A stretch of DNA of 64,000 nucleotides from Aliivibrio fischeri (lineage in GTDB: Bacteria; Pseudomonadota; Gammaproteobacteria; Enterobacterales; Vibrionaceae). The notes under the pieces were generated by a model. It made no database searches, was not told the origin of the DNA, and saw only the letters and a program-made list of their open reading frames with translations. The stretch lies in contig CP160630.1 of NCBI GenBank assembly GCA_038993745.2, positions 186,001 through 250,000 of the forward strand, in the 5' to 3' direction. Within the stretch, counting starts at the first letter, position 1. Each line of letters starts with the position of its first letter. Below, piece after piece: positions 35,821 to 45,683 of the stretch. The translations under genes and the position numbers were made by a program.

Positions 35821-35849
35821 AAAGCGCTCTAAATATAGAGCGCTTTTTT
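35821..35849 (+). terminator. Terminator of the motor-like operon
   Basis: AAAGCGCTCT / AGAGCGCTTT, a perfect 10-bp stem with 6-base loop, followed by TTT. The GC-rich stem lies between convergent operons and may work both ways. Confidence 0.88.
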
Positions 35850-35892
35850 ATAAGAAATGAATGCTTATCCCATTCCATGAATGATATTGGGA

Positions 35893-38352
35893 TTACCCAT
35901 TCATTGGTGGAGTAAACGCCGTTAATGTTGGTGCAACACCTGTGAATTTTTCAATTTTCACTACACCTGAGTTACCGCAGTTACCATTACCCAAACGTGA
36001 TGTTGGTATATCCATAGTTAATACGTTTGGACCACCGTTTTTACACATACCTGTTTTAGGATCTAAGTCAGGCCATGCACCTTCATGGATACATACACTG
36101 CCTTTTTTGATGCCATCAGAAACATGTGCACCAACCAAAACTTGACCACGTTGGTTGTAAGCACGAACTAAGTCGCCATCTTTAATACCACGAGCTTTAG
36201 CATCTTCTGGGTGAATCGTAATTGGTTCACGATCTTGGATTGCATACTCTTTACGAAGATCAGCATAGTTAAATTGGCTGTGTAAACGATGAGCAGAGTG
36301 CGACGTCATTAATTGAAGTTCGCCATCTGTGTAGTTGAACATCCACTCTGTCGGTTCCATCCATACAGGGTGTGGAGGGCAATCATCTAACTTAAAGCCT
36401 TCGATGGTTTTTGAGAAGATCTCAATTTTACCACTTGGTGTACCTAGTGGGTTCATGATTGGATCTTTACGGAAGTCACCAAAACGAACAAACTCGGCGT
36501 TCTTTGCGTTCCATTTCATTTCGATAAGTTGGTTTGCTTCCCAGAACTTAGTGAAATTCATCATTGGAACACGTGCGTTTCGTCCACCTTTTTGAGCTGC
36601 TTTATAGAAATCACGAAGCCATTCCATCTCCGTTTTATTTTCCATGTACACATTACGGCCACCTGGTTTTAAATGTTCAGCCATATCTGCGAAAACATCT
36701 AAATCGTTACGTGCTTCATGCTGTGGTTCAACAACTTGCTTCATTGGAACAAGGTGTTGGTTAGAGTAGTCACCTGTCATCGTCATGTCATTACGCTCAA
36801 ATGAGGTAGTGATTGGAAGAACGATATCCGCATGCTTTGCAGCGGCAGTCCAATATGGTTCTGAAATAACGATCAGTTCAGGTTTTTGCCACGCTTTAAT
36901 CAAACGGTTGGTATCTTGGTGATGTGTAAAGTTTGCACCGCCTGCCCACCAAATCATTTTTAACTCAGGGAAAGTTAATGTATGTCCATTGTGTTGATAT
37001 TGAGTTCCCGGTTTTTCTAAACATTCAACAATACGTGCAACAGGGAAAGCCGTTACTGAACCTTGAACTGCCCAATCGTTACCTGCTGATGAGCCACCGC
37101 CTAATGACGCTGACATTGCTGGTAATACACCTGCATCGCGTGTTGGGTTACCACCATTAGAGTAGTGGTATGAGTAACCAAAACCACCGCCCGGTAGTCC
37201 AACTTGACCAAGCATAGAAGCAAGAACGGTTAGCATCCAATGACGTTGTTCACCATGTTGTTGACGTTGCATACCCCAACCAGCCATAAGCATCGTGCGG
37301 TTTTCTTTGAAGATCTTAGCCAGCAGTTCCATCTGTTTTGCTGGTACGCCACAAATCGCTTCTGCCCATTGCGGTGATTTCTCAATGCCGTCTTCTTTAC
37401 CCATTAAGTAAGCTTCAAATTGCTCGAAGCCCACAGTGTACTTAGAAAGGAATTCAGTATCGTGCTGCTGTGTTTTAACTAATTGATGAGCGATACCCAT
37501 CATCATTGCCACATCTGATTGTGGGTTCGGTGCAATCCATTGCGCATTATCACCAAAGAATTCAGCAGTTTCTGAACGCATTGGGTCAATAATGATGATG
37601 GTTTTGCCTGATTTTTTCAGTTGATGGAAAAACTCAAGGCCTTGCCCGTCTGTTGAAGACCATGCAATTTTTAGTGTGTTTAATGGGTTTAGACCCCATA
37701 ACACAACCACTTCACTGTTTTCTAAAATAACAGGATAAGTCGTTTGTTGTTCATATACTTCGATAGAACCAACAACGTGTGGCATGATAACTTGAGCTGC
37801 GCCTGTTGAGTAATCGCCTAAGTGACCAGCATAACCACCAGACATACTCATGTAACGTTGCAGTAGTGTTTGTGCTTTATGTAATACACCACTTGAACGC
37901 CAACCGTAAGAGCCGGCAAAAATAGACTCAGGCCCGTTTTCTTTACGAATACGCATGTGCTGTTCGTGAATAAGTTTGTATGCTTCATCCCATGAAACAC
38001 GTACAAATTCATCACTACCGCGAACTCCTTGAGGATTGCTTGGGTTTTCTAAGTAACCTTTGCGAACCATTGGATATTTTACACGAGCTTTTGTATAAAC
38101 TTGCGATGGCCCCGTTTGTTGTAAGCTATTAGGTACGGTCTGAGCTAAACCACTTTTGGTTGATAGCAGCTCGCCATCTTTTACTTCACAAAGTAATGGA
38201 CCCATGCGACCAGCAGTTAAAACCAATGAATCTGTGCGACCAGCGGTAGCGGCATTAACAGATAAAGGAGCGATAGACGTAATCGCTAGTGCACCTGCTG
38301 ATGCACCTGCGCCTTTTAAAAAGCCGCGACGAGAAATGTTAGTCATAGTCAC
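35893..38352 (-). CDS. torA: Trimethylamine-N-oxide reductase, molybdenum catalytic subunit (TorA)
   Basis: An 819-residue molybdopterin oxidoreductase of the DMSO-reductase family. The twin-arginine signal is [20 protein letters not shown] (Arg 8-9). No N-terminal [4Fe-4S] cysteines are present, as in TorA/DorA/BisC. The active-site region is [20 protein letters not shown], with the Mo-ligand Ser expected in the stretch GDYSTGAAQ. It is exported folded by Tat and reduces TMAO to trimethylamine in the periplasm, taking electrons from the pentahaem cytochrome encoded 6 bases upstream. No torD or torSTR lies in the window, so chaperone and regulators are elsewhere. Confidence 0.93.
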   Translation of the reverse strand: MTMTNISRRGFLKGAGASAGALAITSIAPLSVNAATAGRTDSLVLTAGRMGPLLCEVKDGELLSTKSGLAQTVPNSLQQTGPSQVYTKARVKYPMVRKGYLENPSNPQGVRGSDEFVRVSWDEAYKLIHEQHMRIRKENGPESIFAGSYGWRSSGVLHKAQTLLQRYMSMSGGYAGHLGDYSTGAAQVIMPHVVGSIEVYEQQTTYPVILENSEVVVLWGLNPLNTLKIAWSSTDGQGLEFFHQLKKSGKTIIIIDPMRSETAEFFGDNAQWIAPNPQSDVAMMMGIAHQLVKTQQHDTEFLSKYTVGFEQFEAYLMGKEDGIEKSPQWAEAICGVPAKQMELLAKIFKENRTMLMAGWGMQRQQHGEQRHWMLTVLASMLGQVGLPGGGFGYSYHYSNGGNPTRDAGVLPAMSASLGGGSSAGNDWAVQGSVTAFPVARIVECLEKPGTQYQHNGHTLTFPELKMIWWAGGANFTHHQDTNRLIKAWQKPELIVISEPYWTAAAKHADIVLPITTSFERNDMTMTGDYSNQHLVPMKQVVEPQHEARNDLDVFADMAEHLKPGGRNVYMENKTEMEWLRDFYKAAQKGGRNARVPMMNFTKFWEANQLIEMKWNAKNAEFVRFGDFRKDPIMNPLGTPSGKIEIFSKTIEGFKLDDCPPHPVWMEPTEWMFNYTDGELQLMTSHSAHRLHSQFNYADLRKEYAIQDREPITIHPEDAKARGIKDGDLVRAYNQRGQVLVGAHVSDGIKKGSVCIHEGAWPDLDPKTGMCKNGGPNVLTMDIPTSRLGNGNCGNSGVVKIEKFTGVAPTLTAFTPPMNG

Positions 38353-38358
38353 TCTCTC

Positions 38359-39450
38359 TTATTTGTGATTAGCCACGTCTTTAGCGTGGTTTTGGAAGAA
38401 TTTAGTTAGGATTTCTAGGTTCAGTGCTGAAATATCAGTACGTGCACCCATGCTTTTAGCTACAGGACCCCAAGAGTTCACTGTGAAGTGATTTGCTGGA
38501 ATTTTGGCATGACATGTTGAACAGTACACATTATCAAGCTCTTCAGCGTAGTCCCATAAAGGCTGGTTTGACGCAAGAACAGGTGCATCGATTGTGCCTG
38601 TTAGCTCGGCGCTGCGCCATTCATTGCCGTAAGCATCGGTAGTTGCTTCACCCAGAGTTAATGCTTTAATGCCTTTTTCTGTTAGCGTCGCGATGATTGA
38701 ACGTTGTCCTTCACCCATGTAAATAACTGATTCAGCCCCTTTCATTTGGAAGCCTGAAACCGTTACAGTGCGAGTTTCATCTTTTGCGTTTACCGTTGTA
38801 AGTTCAACCGTTGGATTGATGATGGCAAGATCAGACATCTTAATATTTTCAATAGGGTAAACTTTTTCAGCATCAAGCTTGGTGTTTTTCGCCATATCAA
38901 ATAAATGATCGAATGCAGACGTATCTAACTTAGCTTGAGGTGCAAAGTGAGCAACACCTTTGTGGCAGTCAATACAAGTTTGGTTGTTTTCTTGTCCATA
39001 AGCGTGCATTTTTTGTGCGCTTACTGATTGGTCATAGGTTTCCATTGCATCAAAACTATGACAAGAACGACATGTCGCTGAATCATTTTCACGCATTTGT
39101 TCCCACACCGTTTCAGCCATAGCTAAACGATGTTCTTCGTATTTTTCATCCGTATCAATTTTACCAGTAACGAATTCATGATAGATGTCTTTAGAAGCAC
39201 GAATTTTCGTAATTAAGTAATCAATTGGTTCTTGAGGAATGTGACAGTCTGCACATTCAGCTCGAATGCCTTTTTGGTTACTAAAATGAACGGAACCTTG
39301 ATATTCATGCAGTGGTTTTTCCATTGTATGGCATGAAACACAAAACTCAGTACTAGAAGTGGCGTGGAGAACTGCTTGCGTACCGCCAAAGGTTAACCAA
39401 CCAATGGCAATACCGACAGCAGCGATTAAAGCGATATAGCGTTTGTTCAT
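38359..39450 (-). CDS. torC: Pentahaem c-type cytochrome TorC
   Basis: A 363-residue membrane-anchored cytochrome. The N-terminal anchor is YIALIAAVGIAIGWLTFGG. Four CxxCH haem sites lie in the N-terminal NapC/NirT-like domain (CVSCH, CADCH, CRSCH, CIDCH) and a fifth (CSTCH) in the C-terminal domain, the TorC pattern. It passes electrons from menaquinol to the periplasmic reductase. Start at 39450 (MNKRYIAL) is preferred because AAGGATC precedes it; the frame could extend 8 codons further. It is co-transcribed with torA. Confidence 0.93.
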   Translation of the reverse strand: MNKRYIALIAAVGIAIGWLTFGGTQAVLHATSSTEFCVSCHTMEKPLHEYQGSVHFSNQKGIRAECADCHIPQEPIDYLITKIRASKDIYHEFVTGKIDTDEKYEEHRLAMAETVWEQMRENDSATCRSCHSFDAMETYDQSVSAQKMHAYGQENNQTCIDCHKGVAHFAPQAKLDTSAFDHLFDMAKNTKLDAEKVYPIENIKMSDLAIINPTVELTTVNAKDETRTVTVSGFQMKGAESVIYMGEGQRSIIATLTEKGIKALTLGEATTDAYGNEWRSAELTGTIDAPVLASNQPLWDYAEELDNVYCSTCHAKIPANHFTVNSWGPVAKSMGARTDISALNLEILTKFFQNHAKDVANHK

Positions 39451-39583
39451 AATAATGATCCTTAATTTAGCCACATTCTATGTGTGGTCAATCGCAATAT
39501 TACCACTTTGGGGTTAATGGTATATAAGTAAAAAATAAAATATTTCAAAAAATGTAATCTAATGCTCAAAAATGAGAGTTCTA

Positions 39584-39751
39584 TTAATAAGCTGTTTTAT
39601 ATTTTATTGCCATATTGGTGAAAGCTTGTTCATTAATTGTTGAACCTTCAGTTTGATTTTGTTGAAAAATATTTTCATGCGTAACGCCGTCTTTACCTTT
39701 CTTTACGAATGCAAAGAATGTAAATTTAATGCAAATGGTAACAATTATCAT
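39584..39751 (-). CDS. Small 55-residue ORF overlapping a Fur-like site, unknown function
   Basis: A 55-codon frame, MIIVTICIKFTFFAFVKKGK to MAIKYKTAY, with a hydrophobic N-terminus (~residues 2-16) and polar C-terminal part. The ATG is preceded by AGAAGGA at seven bases, an excellent ribosome site. The start codon lies inside the Fur-like site shared with the divergent TonB-dependent receptor. I do not recognise it. It fills most of the 340-base gap between torC and the receptor. The ribosome site and uninterrupted frame support a gene, but composition alone could give this by chance. Confidence 0.45.
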   Translation of the reverse strand: MIIVTICIKFTFFAFVKKGKDGVTHENIFQQNQTEGSTINEQAFTNMAIKYKTAY

Positions 39752-39755
39752 TTAT
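39737..39755. promoter_or_regulatory. Putative Fur box before the TonB-dependent receptor
   Basis: GGTAACAATTATCATTTAT matches 12 of 19 consensus positions with an intact ATCATT core, 61 bases upstream of the receptor start. Confidence 0.5.
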
Positions 39756-39815
39756 ATTCCTTCTCAGATTTTTATCACCCGTTTAATAAATAAAAAGATT
39801 TGGAGATAATGGAAT

Positions 39816-41918
39816 ATGTTTTCTAAAAGTCAGTTAGCTCTTGTTATTAGCGCAGTTTTATCAACGCCTTTTGCTTACGCTGAAACAGATGCATCAACAA
39901 CTGATGAGCACATGGTTGTTACTGGTCGTGACTATGGTTACAAGGCAGATACAAATTCAAGCTCAATGCGAATGGAGGCAACTCAATTAGAAACTCCAGG
40001 ACAAGTGAGTGTTATTGATGAGCAACTGATTGATGAACAACGTGCAAGTACGCTTGGTGAAGTTCTAAAAAATGATGCAAGTATCGGTGCTGGCGCAACT
40101 ACACGTAACCGTGAGCAGTTTACATTACGTGGCTTTTCACTAAGCAGTAGCTCTGGTTTCTTACGTGATGGAAAACAACATTGGTCTCATTATCGTCAAC
40201 CAATTGAATTATTAGAGCGTGTTGAGATATTAAAAGGTCCTTCGGGTCTGTTATATGGCCAGTCAGCTCCGGGTGGCTTGGTTAATATGGTTGCTAAAAA
40301 GCCAACCTATGAAACTCAAGTAAGCGTGAGTCAAGATCTAGGCTCAAATAATGACTCTCGAACAACTGCGGATGTAAGTGGTGCATTGAATGATGACCAA
40401 ACATTACGTGGTCGTGCCATTGTCTCAAAGCAAACTTACAACTCATGGCGTCAATACAGTGATGGAACAGTTCCATCTACAGAGCGCTTTGTTGGTGGTT
40501 TATTCTTAGATTATGACATTAATGATGACATCACAGTGTCGTTCCATTATGACCGTACAATTGATGAAGGTAGTGTCGATTCAGGTGCTTACATCAAAGA
40601 TGGCAAAACAGTAGTAAATGATAAATACATTTGGGATGCACAGTGGTCAAAAATCGAAAATGATGTGGAAAACATCGGTGTTGATGTTACTGCAAACTTA
40701 ACTGATGTATGGCGTGTTAATGCTAGCTTTAATCATCAAGATTTTAACCGTCATGACGTAGAGAGCTTCCCTAAAGAAGAGACGTATGACCCTTCTAATG
40801 GTACGTATGATCAAGGCGGTAGTGACCGTAAAGATAACTGGGTATTTAAAACAGCAAGTATTGATTTAATCGGTGAATTTGATGCGTTAGGCGTAAGCCA
40901 CCAAATGCTATTTGGTAGTAACTGGTTAGGTTATCGTTATGACCGTTTAGAGTACTCATTTAATAGCTCTGTAGGTCAAGTTGGTGAGCCTGCTCCTGCT
41001 CCAGAACGTAATCCAAATAAAGATCCTAGAGATACAACATCTAAGTACGATACATGGGGTTTCTATGCTCAGGATATGATTACGTTTAATGAGCAATGGC
41101 AAGCATTAGTTGGTGTTCGTTTAGACCGTCAAGTTGAAGAAGGCCTAGCAGAAGAAGCAGTATCACCTAAGTTTGCGGTTATTTACCACCCGATGGATAT
41201 TGGTTCTATCTATGCAACGTATTCTGAAAGCTTTGAAATGCAAGGTGAAGTATCAGGCAGTGAGTACGTAAATGACGGCCAAAAACTGGATCCTTTACGT
41301 GGTAAGTTGTATGAGCTAGGTACTAAATGGGAATTAATGGATAACCAGCTGTTTGTATCTGGTGCTGTATTTGATATTACCCAAGAAAACTCAACGATTG
41401 ATGTTGATTTAGGTGGTGGTAAGAAAGAAAAAACACAATCAGGTGAACGTGTTCACCGTGGTGTCGAGTTAGCGATGCAAGGCTTTATTACTGAGCAGTT
41501 ATCGATGAGCGGTTCAGCAACATATCTAGATGCTGAATATGCGAAAGATGAGAAGTATGAAGGTAACCGTCCTGCGGATGTGCCTGAATATACTGCAAGT
41601 GTATGGACTCGCTATGCATTTACTAATAGTACCGATGCAAACTTAGGCGCTATCTATGTTGGTGAGCGTTACGGTGATGCAGCGAATACCTTTAAAAAAG
41701 ATGGCTATGCACGTTTCGATCTAGGGTTATCTCATACTATTAAGTATGACCAAGATTTAACCTTTGTTGCTCGCTTTAATGTTGAAAACTTGTTTGATAC
41801 TGATTACTTAGCAGGTGGTGGTTCAACTGGTAAGAATGGTTACGCAACCGATGGGGCATCGAATGTTGTTATTGGTGAAGGCCGAAACTACATGGCGACA
41901 CTGCAAGTTAAATACTAA
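39816..41918 (+). CDS. TonB-dependent siderophore receptor (FhuA/FoxA-like)
   Basis: A 700-residue outer-membrane receptor. The signal peptide ends TPFAYA, the TonB box is in DEHMVVTGRDYG, and the plug includes LETPGQVSVIDEQLIDEQ, FTLRGFSLSSSSGFLRDG and ERVEILKGPSGLLYGQSAPGGLVNMVAKKP. A 22-strand barrel follows, ending GRNYMATLQVKY. The plug and barrel are of the TonB-siderophore type used for ferrichrome, ferrioxamine and similar hydroxamates. The ligand cannot be fixed from sequence. It directly precedes the TonB2 operon and has a Fur-like site. Confidence 0.88.
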   Translation: MFSKSQLALVISAVLSTPFAYAETDASTTDEHMVVTGRDYGYKADTNSSSMRMEATQLETPGQVSVIDEQLIDEQRASTLGEVLKNDASIGAGATTRNREQFTLRGFSLSSSSGFLRDGKQHWSHYRQPIELLERVEILKGPSGLLYGQSAPGGLVNMVAKKPTYETQVSVSQDLGSNNDSRTTADVSGALNDDQTLRGRAIVSKQTYNSWRQYSDGTVPSTERFVGGLFLDYDINDDITVSFHYDRTIDEGSVDSGAYIKDGKTVVNDKYIWDAQWSKIENDVENIGVDVTANLTDVWRVNASFNHQDFNRHDVESFPKEETYDPSNGTYDQGGSDRKDNWVFKTASIDLIGEFDALGVSHQMLFGSNWLGYRYDRLEYSFNSSVGQVGEPAPAPERNPNKDPRDTTSKYDTWGFYAQDMITFNEQWQALVGVRLDRQVEEGLAEEAVSPKFAVIYHPMDIGSIYATYSESFEMQGEVSGSEYVNDGQKLDPLRGKLYELGTKWELMDNQLFVSGAVFDITQENSTIDVDLGGGKKEKTQSGERVHRGVELAMQGFITEQLSMSGSATYLDAEYAKDEKYEGNRPADVPEYTASVWTRYAFTNSTDANLGAIYVGERYGDAANTFKKDGYARFDLGLSHTIKYDQDLTFVARFNVENLFDTDYLAGGGSTGKNGYATDGASNVVIGEGRNYMATLQVKY

Positions 41919-41935
41919 TTTATTGTAATAAAAAT

Positions 41936-41957
41936 AAGGGAGGCCTCGGTCTCCCTT
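41936..41957 (+). terminator. Hairpin after the TonB-dependent receptor
   Basis: AAGGGAG / CTCCCTT, 7-bp stem with 8-base loop, short T run. Probably a partial terminator ahead of the TonB2 operon. Confidence 0.5.
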
Positions 41958-42028
41958 TAGTGCGTTTATTTGAATACAAATTTTTAAGAGATTGTTCTTA
42001 AAAACAAACAGTTAAGAAATTGATAAAT

Positions 42029-42796
42029 ATGAATATTCTAAAAACCAGTATCGGTATTGCATTAGCAACCGTGATCACAACCGCTCAGGCTACTGCGCTT
42101 GATCAAGCACGAGTAATTGAAAATAAATCAAATACTTCTTCAGCGATAAGCCAGCAGAAAATCGATAAAAGTGCAGAAGCGACATTAGCCTACAAAGCTG
42201 AAATTGAGCAGCTTCAAGAAGAAGTGAAAAACTTGGCTGTGTATCGTGATCACTTAACGGGTTTAGTGAATAGTCAGCAGCAAGAGATGGTAAGTTTAAA
42301 TGACCAAATTGACACCATTAAAGAGACTAGACAAGGCGTTGTACCTTTAATGTATAAGATGTTATCTGGTTTAACGACATTAGTTGAACAAGATAAGCCA
42401 ATTAAAACAGAAGAACGTTTACATCGTATTGCAAAGCTTGAACATATGATGACAAGAGCGGATGTGAGTGATGCAGAAAAATATCGCCGACTTCTTGAAG
42501 CCTACCAGATCGAAATGGATTACGGTACAAAACTAGGTACATACCAAACGCAGATCATTGTTGAAGATAATGAACAAATTGATGCAGATATGCTGCATTT
42601 AGGACGCGTATCTTTACTTGCTCGTCGTCTTGATGCTTCTCAATATTGGAGTTGGAATACGTACACCAACCGATGGGAGGCGCTGGACTCTGAATTTAAT
42701 GATGATTTAGCAAAAGCCTATTCAGCTGCTTATAAACAAGTTGCCCCAAGTTTATTGACTCTGCCTGTATCTTTATCACTAAAAGAGGTGAAATAA
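42029..42796 (+). CDS. DUF3450-family periplasmic coiled-coil protein of the TonB2 operon
   Basis: A 255-residue protein with a signal peptide (MNILKTSIGIALATVITTAQATA), an extended coiled coil (residues ~45-105, KIDKSAEATLAYKAEIEQLQ) and a helical C-terminal domain containing the tryptophan-rich ASQYWSWNTYTNRWEALD. Layout matches DUF3450 proteins, found at the head of TonB2 clusters in Vibrio and relatives. Its role is not known to me beyond this linkage. ATG at 42029 gives the best signal peptide. The next gene starts 1 base after its stop, so it is surely co-transcribed. Confidence 0.8.
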   Translation: MNILKTSIGIALATVITTAQATALDQARVIENKSNTSSAISQQKIDKSAEATLAYKAEIEQLQEEVKNLAVYRDHLTGLVNSQQQEMVSLNDQIDTIKETRQGVVPLMYKMLSGLTTLVEQDKPIKTEERLHRIAKLEHMMTRADVSDAEKYRRLLEAYQIEMDYGTKLGTYQTQIIVEDNEQIDADMLHLGRVSLLARRLDASQYWSWNTYTNRWEALDSEFNDDLAKAYSAAYKQVAPSLLTLPVSLSLKEVK

Positions 42797-42797
42797 C

Positions 42798-44153
42798 ATG
42801 ACAATTAAGCCACTGATTTTAGCTGTTTCACTGCTTGGTCTTTCGATTAATACGGTGACAGCAAACACTGAATTGTTGAAAGAGACAAAACAAGCAAGTC
42901 ATGTACAAAAGCAACATGATGCACAACGAGAGTCTGGTTTTAAACAAACAGAACAAAGCTTAAAAGCTCAAAGAAACGCCTTGATTGCGGAGCGTAAAAA
43001 ACTTCAAAAAGAAAGCGATCAATTAAGTGCTATCTTCAGCAAAAATGAAAAAACACTCGCAACATTAGAGCAGCAACTGCACTTAGAAACAGGCAGCTTA
43101 GGTGAACTGTTTGGGGTGGTAAGACAGACAGCAAAAGACGTGAATGCAGAGTTGAAAAACTCGATGTCAGGATCAGAAAATAATAAATATAATCAGTTAA
43201 TTGCTGATATCGTTGCAGCGAAATCTTTGCCATCTATGACGCAACTAACGGGGTTATGGCAAACCATGGCTCAGCAAGTTAATGCTAGTTCAGAGTTAGA
43301 GTTAACGACAGTAACCATGATTAGTGGTTCTGGTCATCGTCAATCAATCAATGCTTATCGCTTAGGTAATATGGCACTGGTTGGTGAAGGTGGTTTTTTG
43401 CAGTGGGACAATAAAAAGCAAGTTGCGACTTATTACGCTCAACAGCCAAAACTGACTCCGACAACGACGATCTTATCTGAGATGCCAAGCAAACAAGTCA
43501 TCATGATGGCAAGCGATCCTTCACGCGGTATCATGTTAGAGCAATTAGCGAATACGCCAACAATGAAAGAGCGTCTTCAAGCGGGTGGTGTGGTTGGTAA
43601 AATCATTATTGGTTTATTACTGATTGGATTGATTATTTCATTATTTAATGGCGTGAGATTGTTTGTTATTCGCCAACAAATTAGAAAGCAATTAAAACAA
43701 CCACAAGAGCTTGGTCAAAATCCATTAGGTCGCGTGCTTGCCGTTTACGATGCAGAAAAACAACGTTCAGTTGAAGCATTAGAATTACGCCTATTAGAAA
43801 CCATCGTTGATGAGCAGCAAGGGCTAGAAAAAGGGTTGTCTATGCTTAAACTATTAGCAGCTTTGGCTCCAATGTTAGGACTTTTAGGTACGGTTACGGG
43901 CATGATCGAAACATTCCAAGTGATCACACAGTTTGGTAATGGTGATCCAAAAGTGATGGCGGGTGGTATTTCGATGGCGCTAGTTACTACGGTTTTAGGT
44001 TTAGTTGCGGCAATGCCACTATTACTTACGCATAATATTTTAAGCTCACAAGCTGAAAGCATTCGCACTATTCTTGAAAAACAAGGCTTAGGGCTAGTTG
44101 CTGAACAAGCTGAAAAAGTAGTGCAACCAAACGCAATGGATATGGCAGCGTAA
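42798..44153 (+). CDS. ttpC: TtpC-like MotA/TolQ/ExbB-family protein of the TonB2 system
   Basis: A 451-residue protein: signal peptide (ending TVTANT), long periplasmic coiled coil (~residues 25-130), then a membrane segment (VVGKIIIGLLLIGLIISLFNGV) and a C-terminal MotA/TolQ/ExbB domain with LAALAPMLGLLGTVTGMIETF and GISMALVTTVLGLVAAMPLLL. This periplasmic-coil plus ExbB architecture and gene order are those of TtpC, required for TonB2-driven iron uptake in pathogenic vibrios. It overlaps exbB2 by one base. Confidence 0.9.
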   Translation: MTIKPLILAVSLLGLSINTVTANTELLKETKQASHVQKQHDAQRESGFKQTEQSLKAQRNALIAERKKLQKESDQLSAIFSKNEKTLATLEQQLHLETGSLGELFGVVRQTAKDVNAELKNSMSGSENNKYNQLIADIVAAKSLPSMTQLTGLWQTMAQQVNASSELELTTVTMISGSGHRQSINAYRLGNMALVGEGGFLQWDNKKQVATYYAQQPKLTPTTTILSEMPSKQVIMMASDPSRGIMLEQLANTPTMKERLQAGGVVGKIIIGLLLIGLIISLFNGVRLFVIRQQIRKQLKQPQELGQNPLGRVLAVYDAEKQRSVEALELRLLETIVDEQQGLEKGLSMLKLLAALAPMLGLLGTVTGMIETFQVITQFGNGDPKVMAGGISMALVTTVLGLVAAMPLLLTHNILSSQAESIRTILEKQGLGLVAEQAEKVVQPNAMDMAA

Positions 44154-44662
44154 TGACGGCTTTTCTTTCACATTTTATGGCTCAAGGCGGCCCCATTTTA
44201 TGGTGGTTGGCCGCAGTGGTTGCATTGTGTTGGTTATTGGTTATCGAGCGAATTTTTTTCATATCGTTTAGTTTTCCAATACAACGAAAACGATGGATTG
44301 AGCAATGGCAGCAGCGCAATGATCATGAATCTTGGTATGCCAAAACCATTAGAGATGGGTGGATCAGTGAAGCTCATCTGCAACTAAATCAATATTTGAA
44401 TTTCATTAAGGTGTTAGTGGCAATATGCCCTATGTTAGGTTTGTTAGGTACGGTTACAGGGATGATCTCTGTATTTGATGTCATGGCAAATCAAGGCAGT
44501 AGCCAAACCAAACTAATGGCATCAGGTATTTCATTAGCGACATTACCAACGATGGCGGGAATGGTTGCAGCCTTGGCGGGGATGTTTGTTCATGCTCGTC
44601 TAGCTAAAGTTTGTCGTCGTAAAGAGCATCAGTTAGAAAAAGCATTAAGGAGTCAGTCATGA
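44153..44662 (+). CDS. exbB2: TonB2-system ExbB2 (MotA/TolQ/ExbB family)
   Basis: A 169-residue membrane protein with three hydrophobic segments: GGPILWWLAAVVALCWLLVIE, VLVAICPMLGLLGTVTGMISVF and GISLATLPTMAGMVAALAGMFVH. The PMLGLLGTVTGM motif is the ExbB/TolQ channel helix. With ExbD2 it forms the proton channel energising TonB2. Start overlaps the ttpC stop and its end overlaps exbD2 by 4 bases. Confidence 0.93.
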   Translation: MTAFLSHFMAQGGPILWWLAAVVALCWLLVIERIFFISFSFPIQRKRWIEQWQQRNDHESWYAKTIRDGWISEAHLQLNQYLNFIKVLVAICPMLGLLGTVTGMISVFDVMANQGSSQTKLMASGISLATLPTMAGMVAALAGMFVHARLAKVCRRKEHQLEKALRSQS

Positions 44663-45063
44663 GACTTGGCCGTCGTTCTTCACATCAAGAAGAAGCACAA
44701 ATCGATTTAACATCAATGTTAGATATCGTTTTTATTATGTTGATCTTTTTTATTGTAACGAGTTCATTTGTACGTGAATCTGGCGTAGAAGTTAATCGTC
44801 CTCAGGCCAGTAATGTATCAAGCCAAAAAGATGCGGGGATATTTGTGGCTATCACTGCATCAAACGATATTTTTATTGATAAACGCATGGTAGATGCTGA
44901 ACGAGTGCAAGCAACCTTAGAGCATTTATTACTCGAACAACCAGAAGCGTCATTAGTGATTCAAGCGGATGAACATGCGTATAACGGTACGGTTATTAAA
45001 GTGATGGATGCAGCGAAAGGCGCTGGTGTTAAAGGTATCGCTTTAGCTGCGGAGAAAGGCTGA
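44659..45063 (+). CDS. exbD2: TonB2-system ExbD2
   Basis: A 134-residue protein with one N-terminal membrane helix after IDLTSMLDIVFIMLIFFIVTS, which carries the essential Asp of ExbD/TolR, and a small periplasmic domain (ASLVIQADEHAYNGTVIKVMD). It couples proton flow through ExbB2 to TonB2. Overlaps both neighbours by a few bases. Confidence 0.94.
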   Translation: MRLGRRSSHQEEAQIDLTSMLDIVFIMLIFFIVTSSFVRESGVEVNRPQASNVSSQKDAGIFVAITASNDIFIDKRMVDAERVQATLEHLLLEQPEASLVIQADEHAYNGTVIKVMDAAKGAGVKGIALAAEKG

Positions 45064-45683
45064 TGTGGCGTTTATTTTTAGCTATGCCAATCGCAATATC
45101 CATGACGTTTGGCATATTCACATTTATGGCTTGGATGGTAGATAACGGCACTCAAGAGAAGCCTGAAAGCAGTGAAACGGTTCGTTTTGATATGGTGATG
45201 GCAGAACAAGAACAAGATGTACAGCGCCGCCAACGCCGTGTGCCCGAAAAGCCAGATACACCGGAGCCTCTACCACAAGCGACCCCAATGGCAGCTCAAA
45301 CTCAAACGTCAATGGCGACACCACAGAGTCCAATGCCACTAATTGGGTTGGACTCAAGTATTTCTGGTTTAGCCATTAGCGCACCAAATTTTGCTGACTT
45401 TACAGGTAATCAGCAAGCAATGCCATTGTATCGTGTTGAACCTCGTTATCCTTCTAAAGCGATGAAAAGAGGGGCTGAGGGCTTTGTTGTTATGTCGTTT
45501 ACGATTGATGAGCAAGGCCGTCCTACTGACGTAAAAGTCACTGATGCAAAACCTCGTAGAATGTTCGAGAGAGAAGCGGTTAAAGCGTTGAAAAAATGGA
45601 AATATCAGCCAAAAGTGATTGATGGTAAAACCATTGCTCAAGTCGGACAAACCGTGAAATTGGAGTTTACATTAGCAAAATGA
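45063..45683 (+). CDS. tonB2: TonB2 energy-transducing protein
   Basis: A 206-residue protein: N-terminal anchor (LFLAMPIAISMTFGIFTFMAW), a Pro/Gln-rich spacer (RVPEKPDTPEPLPQATP) and the C-terminal TonB fold (VEPRYPSKAMKRGAEGFVVM to KKWKYQPKVIDGK). The spacer is short, typical of TonB2 rather than TonB1. It transmits energy from TtpC-ExbB2-ExbD2 to outer-membrane receptors such as the two encoded in this window. It overlaps the TPR gene by 4 bases. Confidence 0.94.
   Translation: MWRLFLAMPIAISMTFGIFTFMAWMVDNGTQEKPESSETVRFDMVMAEQEQDVQRRQRRVPEKPDTPEPLPQATPMAAQTQTSMATPQSPMPLIGLDSSISGLAISAPNFADFTGNQQAMPLYRVEPRYPSKAMKRGAEGFVVMSFTIDEQGRPTDVKVTDAKPRRMFEREAVKALKKWKYQPKVIDGKTIAQVGQTVKLEFTLAK

Noticed and set aside
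44153..45063. ExbB/ExbD-like genes considered as a second stator for the motor-like operon
   Set aside because: They lie inside a complete TonB2 operon with ttpC and tonB2, so their role in iron uptake is clear.
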